64,000 bases of DNA from Argyresthia goedartella. Its lineage: Eukaryota > Arthropoda > Insecta > Lepidoptera > Argyresthiidae. The number at the start of each line of letters is the position of its first letter. Within the stretch, counting starts at the first letter, position 1. The stretch is from positions 25,977,674 to 26,041,673 of the forward strand of contig OX463808.1 of assembly GCA_949825045.1 (NCBI GenBank). Reading direction: 5' to 3'. The notes under the pieces are model-generated. The model was not told where the DNA came from. It saw only the letters and a list, made by a program, of their open reading frames with translations, and ran no database searches. Both the position numbers and the translations under genes were made by a program. Of the stretch, positions 60,101-64,000 are shown piece by piece.

Positions 60101-63100
60101 AGCAGTGGTATTATCCTACAAGGGCAAAACCCCATTGCTTGGTTTTCAAAGAAGCAACAATGTGTAGCTTTATCGTCTGCCGAAAGCGAGTACATAGCTG
60201 CCGCATCATTAGCACAGGAAATCGTTAATTTAAAAGGCATATGTAAACACTTAAATTGTAATGTAAATGCCGTGTTACTTGTTGACAACAAAAGTGCGAT
60301 ATCAATGGCCAAGAATTACGAGAATTCTAAGCGTACAAAACACATTGATATACGGGTTCATTATTTAAAAGACTTGGTTGTCAATAAGGTGATCAGTATA
60401 GAACATATTTGTACCACTGAAAATTTAGCGGATGTTATGACTAAAAGTTTGAGCACAGAGAAGTTTTATAAATGCATTGATAAGTTCTTGTGCTAATTCT
60501 TAGTTGGTTAGTTTACTGTTTGTTTAGTTAAGTTAGATATAGTTGTGTATTAAATAATAACTGTAAACCATGTTATCATTTAGGAGGAGTGTTGAGATTT
60601 ACAGCACTAGCTGCGTGTCTCCACACTAGTAATGTTGACTGGTTGCTATGGTTTCATTCTCCTAGATTGTGTCGTGGTAATGTTTCTATGAATATAATAT
60701 GGCTTGTGATAAATAACAGAGTTTGCTTATTCTTCTACATAAAACCTCAACAATTTCTTCCACTTTTTGACCAATCTGCGTCAGCTGGTTTGTTGCATCT
60801 TGTCGGTCATTAGTATTTTTCTTTAATGGAGTTGACCTGATTCGACGCAAGCTTGCAGTCATCTTGGGTAATTTTAGTCTGCATACTAGTCGGCTGGTCG
60901 GAAACTGCTGCTATGAAAAGATCGATTTGCGTGTTTGTAGCAGAAATAGCGGATGTCAAACTTTACTTGTAGGGTTTTCGCTACACTAACCGCTGTACCC
61001 TAAAATGACTCACCAAATACAGTCAGGATTTGAAAATTAGTTTGATATCCTCTTCTTGTTTTATAGGACCTGAGCCTTGCACTCCAGTATTGTCTTCTGA
61101 TAAATAGTCCAACCTTGTCATCATTATGGACTTGATTTACAGCTTTCTTTATAGGAATAACTATGAAAATTGTTATTGTGTACATTTTTGGCAGCATTAG
61201 TTTTTGACAACTTGCTATTTGATAAAAAAATATATACGCTTCCATACGCTTCATATAGTCTTTATCTACGGCTCTCACCGGCAACTTGGGTGGAGTGACG
61301 ACAAAATTCAAAATCAAAACATGTTTGAAGTTTCGAAGTCTGGAAGGAAAAACAGTTTTCTTGAGACTTCAAAAACCAAGATATTTTAGTATTTCGTCTG
61401 AAAATCTCTTAAGGAGGAGGAACTAAGAAGTCGGTGCTTCCTTGTCCTGCCCGTCTGTTCAACTGCCGGATCAACATCACGACGCCCTGATTAACTTTCC
61501 CAGGGGCCAGTCATTAGGTCTTATGTAGTTAGTTTGGTACTATTATTCAATTCTTGTACATAGATTGTAGCAAACTCTTTGTTTTGCAAGCCGACTGGCT
61601 GGTTAGTTTATTTTTCTGTTTGAAATTCAAGTCTAGTATTCTCCTGTCACGATTCTTCGATCGCCACTCTTCACTATTTTCTTAAACTCCGAGCTGAAAG
61701 CAAGTACTTCTTCAATAAACGATCTTCTGTAAAAATGTGTAAATAGAATTCCTACTGTTAATTTGTGTAGCTGATTGCTGTCCAGAAATCTTGGGTATGT
61801 ACATATTTGTCTAGCTCGTAGTCATTTCTGGTTTCTGTCTGTAAATATCTCTGTGTCTCTATCCCTATAGCTTCTGACTCGATTACAAAATCCTTGATAG
61901 CTAGCTAACCTAGACTCTAGGTTAGCTAGCTATCAAGGATTTTTTTAGGTCCTAGAGGCTTTCCGTCGCGGCATCTGCGTGTGACGACGGTCTACGAGCG
62001 TCAAGGAGCGTTGTAATCACTTTCACCTCAAGTTCTTAGACTGGTCTGATCTTTTTCAGGGTTCCTCTGCACACCCGTGTTTCCCGGTTCTTGGCACTTT
62101 TTCCTGCACATCCCTGTTTCCTGGTTCCTGGCACCTTTCCTGCACATCTCTTGCTTAACCTAGGTATCTACTCCTAGAGGACGTCACGACCAGCCCTCGA
62201 AGACATCGCATCCCTACAGAAGACCTGCCAGAGGAGTCTCTCTACAGGCCTTCAAATTTAACCATCTGAGTTCTGTGAAACCTCCACAGCCTAGCCGCGG
62301 TATCTCTACTTTTAAATAAACCTTGTAAATATTGTAACTGTTCTTTTTCCTTAGTTAGGGAATCTCTACCCGTTTCAAGGTAGGAAAACTTAGACAAGTT
62401 TACACATTAAATCGGATTTATTCTAATTTCTTTCTATCATTTCTTTTAGGACCTACTCTCTAAATTCCTTTATTAAGCTTCCTTTACGGTGGGTTATTCA
62501 CACCAACCCTGTACTCGTAACGTGACAGTTTTGGCGCTCAGCGGGTTTTTATTTTACACAATTCTCTCCCACTAGTGACTAAATCGGATCTCTTTGCCTA
62601 ACTCTTTCGACCTAGATTTTTTTTTTATCTCTCTTGATTACGGCATAGGTACATATTACTTGATAGGTAGGTAAATATCTTACTTGAGTGCAATGGCTCG
62701 TCACTTGAACAAAGCTGAACTCGAATCTGAGGTGCAGATCCTTTTGGAAACTTTTGGCATGTTTCGCATGTTAAAAAACCTTCTTTCGTTGTATACAATT
62801 TAAATATTAATGGTTCTTTGATTTAAATAGGCTTTTAGCAACCAACCCTTCGTAACGTGACATACTTCAGACATTTTCTTCTCTAAAGTATCAATTCTGA
62901 TGTTTTGCTGTTGAAGGAATGTCTGGAAAATCTCGATTTTGCAAAACTACCATTATCACTAGCAAAAACAAACCGATACCGACAATATCTTGAAGGCCCC
63001 TCGTATGCTAGGATATTAGTGCAGTACTCACCAGCATCATCGTCCGTGATAGTCGACAGTGGTCGTAGGTGCTCAAGAGAGTCGGTCCGGGCCAGCGCGT

Positions 63101-63214
63101 CCGGCGCGGCTCGGAGCGGCGCCGCGGGTGTGGGTGCCGGCGCCGCTCCGCCGCCGCCACCCTCGCCGCGCGCGAACACTAGCTCCACGGCGCCGTCCGC
63201 GGGGAACGACGGGT
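27111..63214 (-). CDS. by: Tensin, 3' twelve coding exons (N-terminus outside window)
   Basis: Twelve exons join in one frame: 63214-63032, 43132-42538, 38871-38581, 38461-38336, 38169-38043, 33682-33540, 33162-32990, 32322-32067, 31725-31569, 30639-30467, 28478-28364 and 27149-27111. After two leading bases they give 792 codons including TGA. All junctions have GT/AG and matching phases. In order: end of the PTEN-like C2 domain ([12 protein letters not shown]), a Ser/Pro/Gly-rich linker with [11 protein letters not shown] and [17 protein letters not shown], an SH2 domain ([15 protein letters not shown], then FIVRDS with the phosphotyrosine-binding Arg), and a PTB domain ([35 protein letters not shown]). 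Tensins link actin to integrin tails at adhesions; the Drosophila gene is blistery. The actin-binding/phosphatase-like N-terminus must lie right of 63214. Introns are loaded with transposons, the largest 19.9 kb. Confidence 0.93.
27331..27702. repeat. Four-copy 93-bp tandem repeat
   Basis: Copies start at 27331, 27424, 27517 and 27610 (TATACTCTTCGCTCGCGGGC). They are nearly identical; one visible A/G difference lies in copy 1. The unit is exactly 31 codons, so two plus frames and one minus frame stay open throughout. It lies in the last tensin intron, so those frames are not expected to be translated. Confidence 0.9.
27960..28330. repeat. Foldback element in the last tensin intron
   Basis: GTGCGGCTACTTTCATACTC, GTGCATTCATAAGTTTGTA and GTGGGATT on the right are inverted on the left at 27970-28060. 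The same motif set (GGTGCGGCTACTTT and TTTGTATGTGGTATTGAAAG) occurs at 4030-4100 inside the repeat of intron 3 of the coiled-coil gene. Confidence 0.6.
28364..28478 (-). CDS. by: Tensin exon: PTB domain C-terminal half
   Basis: TTTGCAG acceptor before 28478, GTATGAG donor after 28364. It encodes [20 protein letters not shown] to IVNFVNK. Confidence 0.92.
28694..30246 (+). mobile_element. Decayed PIF/Harbinger-like DNA transposon
   Basis: The ends share inverted CGTCTTATTAATAAACA (28694) and TTTATTAATAAGACGG (30246). The interior has frames reminiscent of a Harbinger transposase: [14 protein letters not shown] near 29222-29270 and [19 protein letters not shown] near 29530-29590, both badly broken. 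A SINE is inserted at 29712-29990. Confidence 0.45.
29712..29990 (+). repeat. tRNA-derived SINE
   Basis: The tRNA-like head has box A TGGCCGAATCGG (29725-29736) and box B GGTTCGAGTCC (29769-29779). The body with GTATCGTTGTCAAGCACC and ACAGGGCATCTTAGTTTGGG is shared with the other SINE copies. Confidence 0.85.
30467..30639 (-). CDS. by: Tensin exon: PTB domain middle
   Basis: CCCACAG acceptor before 30639, GTGAGTG donor after 30467. It encodes [20 protein letters not shown] and FFRRHYP. Confidence 0.92.
30842..30986. repeat. Foldback element in a tensin intron
   Basis: GAGCTCAATTTTTGAATCAC, GCCAAGCG and ACGATTGGT on the left are inverted on the right as ACCAATCGTGTCGCTTGGCG and GAGTGATTCAAAAATAGAGC. 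Arms of about 60 bp, 26 bp apart. Confidence 0.65.
31569..31725 (-). CDS. by: Tensin exon: PTB domain start
   Basis: Acceptor CTGGCAG before 31725, donor GTAACA after 31569. It encodes [20 protein letters not shown] and [17 protein letters not shown], the first PTB strand and helix. Confidence 0.9.
32067..32322 (-). CDS. by: Tensin exon: SH2 domain
   Basis: Acceptor TTTACAG before 32322, donor GTAAAA after 32067. [15 protein letters not shown] holds the SH2 Arg; [15 protein letters not shown] and [10 protein letters not shown] follow, typical of the tensin SH2. Confidence 0.94.
32408..32843. repeat. Foldback element with 100-bp arms
   Basis: GTCCTGTAAGGTAGGTTGTA at the left and its inverse at 32824-32843 continue into near-perfect arms of about 105 bp (GTATACGGGCCTCTTTAGAG, GTGTCACTTTGGC), with about 215 bp between. 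It sits between the two SH2 exons of tensin. Confidence 0.8.
32990..33162 (-). CDS. by: Tensin exon: start of SH2 domain
   Basis: Acceptor TTTAACAG before 33162, donor GTGAGTG after 32990. A Ser-rich linker leads into [20 protein letters not shown]. Confidence 0.93.
33540..33682 (-). CDS. by: Tensin exon: Pro-rich linker before SH2
   Basis: Acceptor GTATCAG before 33682, donor GTACATG after 33540. It encodes [12 protein letters not shown] and [10 protein letters not shown]; phases fit both neighbours. Confidence 0.85.
33700..34459. other. Intron DNA, no feature recognised
   Basis: AT-rich tensin intron. A GC-rich patch at 33945-34035 (GGGGTCGTTAGGTCAGCGAA) may be a transposon relic; I cannot assign it. 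Confidence 0.4.
34460..34841. repeat. TA-flanked foldback element with GGGGGCGAGCGCAGCG core
   Basis: Left end TGTCACCGTAAGAATGTCCC and right end, inverted, TGTCACTGTAAGATAGTCAA; inner arms share CAACTATCGACAGATAGT. TA flanks both ends. The core GGCAAACACTGCGGTAG, then GGGGGCGAGCGCAGCGAAGC, recurs in the element at 50.7 kb. Confidence 0.7.
34836..36734 (+). CDS. 5'-truncated LINE reverse transcriptase, long intact frame
   Basis: About 630 codons without a stop. There is no true start; the endonuclease is missing and the frame begins within the connector ([12 protein letters not shown]). RT motifs in order: [74 protein letters not shown] (catalytic FADD), then a C-terminal domain ending near [10 protein letters not shown]. 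It resembles CR1/Jockey-group LINEs. Opposite in orientation to tensin. The intact frame suggests a fairly recent insertion. Confidence 0.9.
   Translation: MTYINTVTLKREHQKSELAKNSNNPKKLWDTVKNICYLNKKSTEALPLLALEKTRYQSINRVNEFFSNVGKNLANKIISTKNVNVNQIIYNPTNTKPVTPTSSFFIYPTDEVEVSNLIKSLKNSSSCGWDGITATILKILNTFLTSPLTYVFNLCIATGIFPDVFKKSIIRPIHKGGDVDSVGNYRPISLLPTLSKLFEKIINKRLVNYLESNKYLSNNQFGFRKQKSTEDAVTVLTKHIVDKLDKGERCATIFLDFAKAFDTVSIPILLQKLSVLGIRGLPLELLKSYLSDRTQAVKIDSTTSDFMTVSFGVPQGSVLGPTLFLVYINNLCEMELTNCKIVTFADDTAIVFHHKTWKDVASIANAGLSTIANWLDANLLTLNVSKSKFITLSTRCTTQLRENEIALKIHSCNPTSSACNCEDLERVSKIRYLGVIVDRYLSWADHINLTVRRVRRTVNIIKTLRHITDLRTLKIVYFAFSHSLLTYCIRAWGGAYKTHLLNLERAQRYVLKIMINKPRRYPTIKVYNESQILSVRQSYIKAIVLHQHQNSSTSSTNLIKKKNRRLMHKIFQIPFIRTSFAKRFINYIGPTIYNKINKIINIHCFNKFTCIRILKKYLQELDYDQTEKLLSP
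34844..37612 (+). mobile_element. 5'-truncated LINE in tensin intron
   Basis: It runs from the truncation next to the TA-flanked foldback element, through the RT frame, to a 3' untranslated region of about 870 bp. It ends with AATAAATACATTTTGATTTT and a short TTTTGAT repeat, a microsatellite-type end as in CR1-like LINEs. Confidence 0.8.
38043..38169 (-). CDS. by: Tensin exon: linker
   Basis: Acceptor TTCCAG before 38169, donor GTAAGT after 38043. It encodes [20 protein letters not shown] and ends at a codon boundary. Confidence 0.85.
38336..38461 (-). CDS. by: Tensin exon: acidic linker
   Basis: Acceptor CTTTCAG before 38461, donor GTATTA after 38336. It encodes [20 protein letters not shown]. 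Confidence 0.85.
38581..38871 (-). CDS. by: Tensin exon: basic helical linker
   Basis: Acceptor TTTTGTCAG before 38871, donor GTAAGT after 38581. It contains [20 protein letters not shown], a charged helix I recall from insect tensins. Confidence 0.88.
38872..42537. other. Tensin intron, no feature recognised
   Basis: 3.7 kb of AT-rich DNA with small chance frames. I found no exon whose phase would insert between the flanking tensin exons, and no clear transposon. Confidence 0.4.
42538..43132 (-). CDS. by: Tensin exon: large GC-rich linker exon
   Basis: Acceptor TGGTCTAG before 43132, donor GTTAGT after 42538; 595 nt. It contains [12 protein letters not shown], which follows the C2 domain in tensins, then Ser/Pro-rich low-complexity sequence. 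Strong GC bias makes every other frame open as well. Confidence 0.9.
43464..43560 (+). repeat. Diverged fragment similar to the gypsy LTR
   Basis: ATACTCCATTTTGCGTGACA, then GGGGCTAGCCAATCGCCGC, parallels ATACTTCATTCTGCGTGATA, then GGGCTAGCCCAACGCCGC, near the start of the 2.2-kb LTR (about 7700). The match fades after about 90 bp. It may be an old solo LTR piece. Confidence 0.5.
44040..44160. other. GC-rich island in the large tensin intron
   Basis: CpG-dense sequence with a TATAAGG motif at its right edge when read on the minus strand. It lies 0.9 kb upstream of the tensin exon at 43132. A second promoter for a short tensin isoform is possible but unproven. Confidence 0.3.
44370..45072. 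mobile_element. Non-autonomous element with TAGGGAATTCG termini
   Basis: The left end TAGGGAATTCGATCCCGG and inverted right end TAGGGAATTCGGGATCCCGG enclose 0.7 kb with further ATCCCGGGATT motifs near both ends. The family is not assigned; no clear target duplication is seen. Confidence 0.6.
44700..44895 (+). repeat. LINE 3' end inside the TAGGGAATTCG element
   Basis: GAAGCCTATGCCCAGCAGTG, then GGGCTGA and a GATGATGATG end, is the characteristic 3' tail of a common Lepidoptera LINE. Only the tail remains. Confidence 0.6.
46146..46319 (+). CDS. Candidate first coding exon of a nested plus-strand gene
   Basis: ATG at 46146 opens 58 codons that end exactly at a strong GTAAGTAA donor (46320) in phase 0. 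The stretch is GC-rich against AT-rich surroundings, like the real exons in this window. The peptide ([20 protein letters not shown] to WNTFETFG) is basic and Ser/Pro-rich at first and is not recognised. No downstream exon was identified, so this is a prediction only. It could instead be a GC-rich untranslated or regulatory segment. Confidence 0.35.
46320..49839. other. Tensin intron, no feature recognised
   Basis: AT-rich DNA with no recognised family. A somewhat GC-rich stretch at 49305-49440 contains a short open frame but no clear splice or family signal. Confidence 0.4.
49840..49960. other. GC-rich island in the large tensin intron
   Basis: Very CpG-rich sequence (GGGCGGGCGGGCGGCGGCGG) amid AT-rich DNA. 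All frames are open because of composition. It may be a promoter or first exon for tensin or the nested candidate. Confidence 0.3.
50737..50988. repeat. Foldback element with shared GGGGGTGAGCGAAGCG core
   Basis: The arms ATTAAACTGCACATCAAAAA and, inverted, ATTTAATCGCACATCAATAA continue to ATACTGATTTGCAC. Its core (GCGGTAGTTTTGTTGAAGGG, GGGGGTGAGCGAAGCGAAGC, TGAGGTTGAACATG) matches the core of the 34460-34841 element although the arms differ. Confidence 0.65.
51345..51745. repeat. Foldback element with 125-bp arms
   Basis: CTATGTCGTAACAATATCGT to GGGCAAAACACTGCGGTAGC on the left is inverted at 51620-51740. GCAAAACACTGCGG sits at the inner part of both arms. The loop holds TGATCATTTCATGAAATG-type small palindromes. 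Confidence 0.75.
51810..52300 (+). repeat. End of a CGGCCAAGTGCG-family repeat
   Basis: ACGGCCAGGTGCGAGTCGGA, then CTTGCGCACTGAGGGTTTCG, is a diverged terminus like that at 3917. The rest is unassigned and no matching right end is seen nearby. Confidence 0.45.
52380..53720 (-). pseudogene. LINE ORF1 (gag-like) remnant
   Basis: Minus-strand frames in sequence (53714-53442, 53596-53324, 53228-52944, 52966-52631) read as a Jockey/CR1-type ORF1. A Pro-rich N-terminus leads to an RNA-binding region ending [17 protein letters not shown], where zinc knuckles would begin, and a basic tail ([10 protein letters not shown]). Several frameshifts break it and no adjoining RT was seen. GC-rich against its surroundings. 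Confidence 0.6.
54030..54340 (-). pseudogene. Decayed mariner transposase fragment
   Basis: On the minus strand, pieces in shifting frames resemble the mariner mid-region, ending [19 protein letters not shown] and AVFWDW, the segment after the first catalytic Asp. Unrelated to the better copy at 19.4-20.6 kb. Confidence 0.55.
54440..55290 (-). pseudogene. LINE reverse transcriptase C-terminal fragment
   Basis: A 184-codon minus-strand frame (55262-54708) contains [20 protein letters not shown] and [16 protein letters not shown], the C-terminal domain of CR1-like reverse transcriptases. The 3' end carries AATAAAGTACTTTGACTTGA with a TTGAC microsatellite. It is 5'-truncated. Confidence 0.75.
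56121..56336 (-). repeat. 3' LTR of the short LTR element
   Basis: 216 bp, apparently identical to 57573-57788. Confidence 0.92.
56517..57320 (-). CDS. Gag-like/env-like fused protein of the short LTR element
   Basis: An uninterrupted 267-residue ORF starting [15 protein letters not shown]. Residues about 15-60 ([20 protein letters not shown]) resemble the N-terminus of insect LTR-retrotransposon Gag. The middle is a Lys/Glu/Asp-rich, coiled-coil-like region. Residues about 190-220 form a transmembrane segment ([20 protein letters not shown]) followed by a Cys/Arg-rich cytosolic tail, as at the C-terminus of errantivirus-type envelope proteins. The likely origin is a large internal deletion, or reverse transcription of a spliced RNA, joining gag start to env end in frame. 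No catalytic domains. It is unclear whether the protein has any role. Confidence 0.6.
   Translation of the reverse strand: MAELQTQSKVFENIKSLCANYKKDGAERKKRPDYLTKRLVSLETQWKDFEQRHALLLEYEEKDIEYFKECVYERTKEIYTNTKENILQLMSQSLQEDDFDKTSTTNDGLTGEEMTKKVDDTSTKVRELLTRQEGNCKAIDRAMSKVNIEVNITYHNQNQAFQYNTAELDEIDKKINSQKDRNYLPSSVTIHDVHQYAISYILLAAAFTVLVIWIIRRCCPHICTKMRRTQARMEIIELQTLSKAKQQQAQKAHPTSADGDNIAFNFD
57573..57788 (-). repeat. 5' LTR of the short LTR element
   Basis: 216 bp; GATAC follows immediately at 57789. Confidence 0.92.
58200..58369 (+). repeat. 5' LTR of the copia element
   Basis: 170 bp. It holds AATAAAACCTCAACA at its end. Confidence 0.92.
58370..58381 (+). other. Primer-binding site, initiator tRNA-Met type
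   Basis: TGGTAGCAGAGC directly after the LTR is complementary to the 3' end of insect initiator tRNA-Met (CCA plus acceptor stem), as I recall it. This primer is usual for copia elements. Confidence 0.7.
58461..58793 (+). pseudogene. gag: Copia Gag, N-terminal part
   Basis: 110 codons from [20 protein letters not shown] to KRKLNDAV. The [20 protein letters not shown] start is the typical copia Gag opening. A frameshift follows, after which [20 protein letters not shown] continues in another frame until a deletion near 58920. Confidence 0.8.
58925..59210 (+). pseudogene. Copia integrase C-terminal fragment
   Basis: [20 protein letters not shown] then [20 protein letters not shown] is the conserved end of copia integrase. 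The catalytic core is deleted. Confidence 0.75.
59200..60496 (+). pseudogene. pol: Copia reverse transcriptase and RNase H
   Basis: An N-terminal RT stretch in broken frames ([35 protein letters not shown]) leads to an intact 316-codon frame from 59546. That frame has YVDDILITG (catalytic YVDD), [28 protein letters not shown] and RNase H ([43 protein letters not shown]). It ends just before the 3' LTR. Frameshifts near 59210 and 59430-59540 disable it. Confidence 0.9.
60590..60752 (+). repeat. 3' LTR of the copia element
   Basis: 163 bp, a near copy of 58200-58369 lacking a few bases. The purine tract AGGAGGAG precedes it. Confidence 0.92.
60758..61420 (-). other. Possible LTR-element relic
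   Basis: Minus-strand fragments ([20 protein letters not shown] and [16 protein letters not shown]) have the coiled style of the short LTR element's Gag region. The frame at 61317-61000 is not recognised. The copia element interrupts this sequence. Confidence 0.3.
61420..62862 (+). mobile_element. Eroded LTR retrotransposon (LTR, primer site, gag start)
   Basis: A presumed LTR ends CTCGTAACGTGACA near 62525. Immediately after is TTTTGGCGCTCAGCGGG, a typical insect LTR primer-binding region. A short frame [20 protein letters not shown] (62693-62803) looks like a Gag N-terminus and then breaks off. CCAACCCTTCGTAACGTGAC recurs at 62843-62861, as if the end of a second, mostly deleted LTR. The left boundary is not defined. 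Confidence 0.45.
61887..61943. repeat. Perfect 27-bp palindrome with 3-base loop
   Basis: AAAATCCTTGATAGCTAGCT then AACCTAG, loop ACT, then the exact inverse. It contains two overlapping AGCTAGCT motifs per arm. It lies within the putative LTR. Confidence 0.9.
63032..63214 (-). CDS. by: Tensin exon: end of C2 domain
   Basis: Acceptor TCCCGCAG before 63214, donor GTGAGTAC after 63032. [18 protein letters not shown] matches the last C2 strand of tensin; [18 protein letters not shown] follows. It ends in phase 1, joining the GT of 43132 to make Gly. Confidence 0.85.
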
Positions 63215-64000
63215 CTGCGGGAGGGGGGATGTAAGTCGGTGCGAAGCTTCGTCACAGTAAATTGTGATGTAGATGTGATGGCTTTAGGTGTACTAAGACG
63301 CTATGGCCTTAAATGTAAGTTAGTTAGATACAAGATGCAGAGCACACGCACAGATACCGAACGGGACACCTACCTGCTATGTTGGGTACTTATTGAACAA
63401 GGTATTAGATAGCTATGACTTGATGATTATGATAATGCTGATAATATTGTAATGACCTGTGGGAGATATTTCCACAAAAACTTGCATTGCACACTAGTGT
63501 AGCTCGTATGTGATCAGTGCAATGTACGATATTGAAGCCAAACATTATCTTGTAGATAAGCTGTTATTTGTATCAATCCACTCAGTTGATCAAACGTCAA
63601 GAATATTCATCGGGTTCGCCTACGGATCTATACAACACGAACCCGATACTCTATTAAGAGTGAATAAGCGTATGAAGCGTGACAATCCAAAAATCACTAC
63701 AAGTGTGATTGATCTTTATAGAACTAGTGGTTCAGTAAGACCTCGGCCCCACTAGCGGGTAACCCAAACGATACTCTGTGCCAAAGCTAAAGATATTTTA
63801 GAAATACATTAGTAAAGTACGAACGGTAAGAAGCGCTGAGCTTTGGGTAATTGTTTAATTCCAGTGGGCTCAGATATCGCACTAAGTGACATCTACGCTT
63901 GATAGATGATTAATTATTTAGTTCATGAATGGAGTGCAAAGTAACCAGCATAAAAGGTTATTTTCCATTCGTCATACCATGTGCAGCGTGATCGAGTTGC
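63215..64000. other. Tensin intron continuing to window edge
   Basis: No further tensin exon is seen. The 81-codon plus-strand frame at 63510-63755 is not recognised and is probably chance. Confidence 0.4.

Larger units (their letters stand above)
58200..60752 (+). mobile_element. Ty1/copia-type retrotransposon, internally deleted
   Basis: LTRs 58200-58369 and 60590-60752 begin TGTTGAGAT and end CCTCAACA. A 5-bp target duplication ATTTC flanks it (58195-58199, 60753-60757). The order gag, integrase piece, RT, RNase H is the copia order, but much of gag, protease, integrase and part of RT are deleted or frameshifted. It is defective. Confidence 0.93.

Noticed and set aside
63510..63755. 81-codon plus-strand ORF near the right edge
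   Set aside because: No family, no splice context, ordinary AT-rich intron composition.

Overview
This is a stretch of animal nuclear genome, almost certainly from a moth or butterfly. The evidence is spliced genes with GT/AG introns, an insect sulfakinin precursor, an insect-type tensin gene, AT-rich spacers, and Lepidoptera-type repeats: tRNA-derived SINEs, the family ending in CGGCCAAGTGCGAGTCGGAC, and a LINE tail ending CCCAGCAGTGGG..(GATGAT)n. The species cannot be named from the sequence.

Layout. (1) 2.8-6.1 kb: a complete five-exon minus-strand gene for a 313-residue coiled-coil protein of unknown function. (2) 3.9-24 kb is mostly transposons: a foldback repeat, a young 9.5-kb Ty3/gypsy element with 2.2-kb LTRs inserted in a duplicated LINE fragment, SINEs, and a mariner element. 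(3) 23.8-25.0 kb is an interleaved inverted-repeat complex. (4) 25.2-25.5 kb, plus strand: the coding exon of a sulfakinin neuropeptide precursor. (5) 27.1-63.2 kb, minus strand: twelve 3' coding exons of tensin (blistery), reading in frame from the end of the C2 domain through the SH2 domain to the PTB domain and stop. The N-terminal phosphatase-like exons lie beyond the right edge.

Most other sequence between 27 and 63 kb is tensin intron filled with mobile DNA: a 93-bp tandem array, several long foldback elements, a Harbinger remnant with a SINE, a long LINE reverse transcriptase ORF, LINE fragments, a mariner fragment, an LTR element with a gag-like/env-like fused ORF, a copia-type element and an eroded LTR element. 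One GC-rich plus-strand ORF with a clean splice donor (46.1-46.3 kb) may be the first coding exon of a gene nested in the large tensin intron.

The host genes do not form a pathway. Tensin is a cytoskeletal adaptor at integrin adhesions, sulfakinin is a satiety/gut peptide hormone, and the coiled-coil protein is unassigned. The most notable points are the likely -1 frameshift site (A AAA AAC) of the gypsy element, the fused-ORF LTR element with apparently identical LTRs, the foldback elements that share one internal core between unrelated arms, the interleaved inverted repeats, and the possible nested exon.
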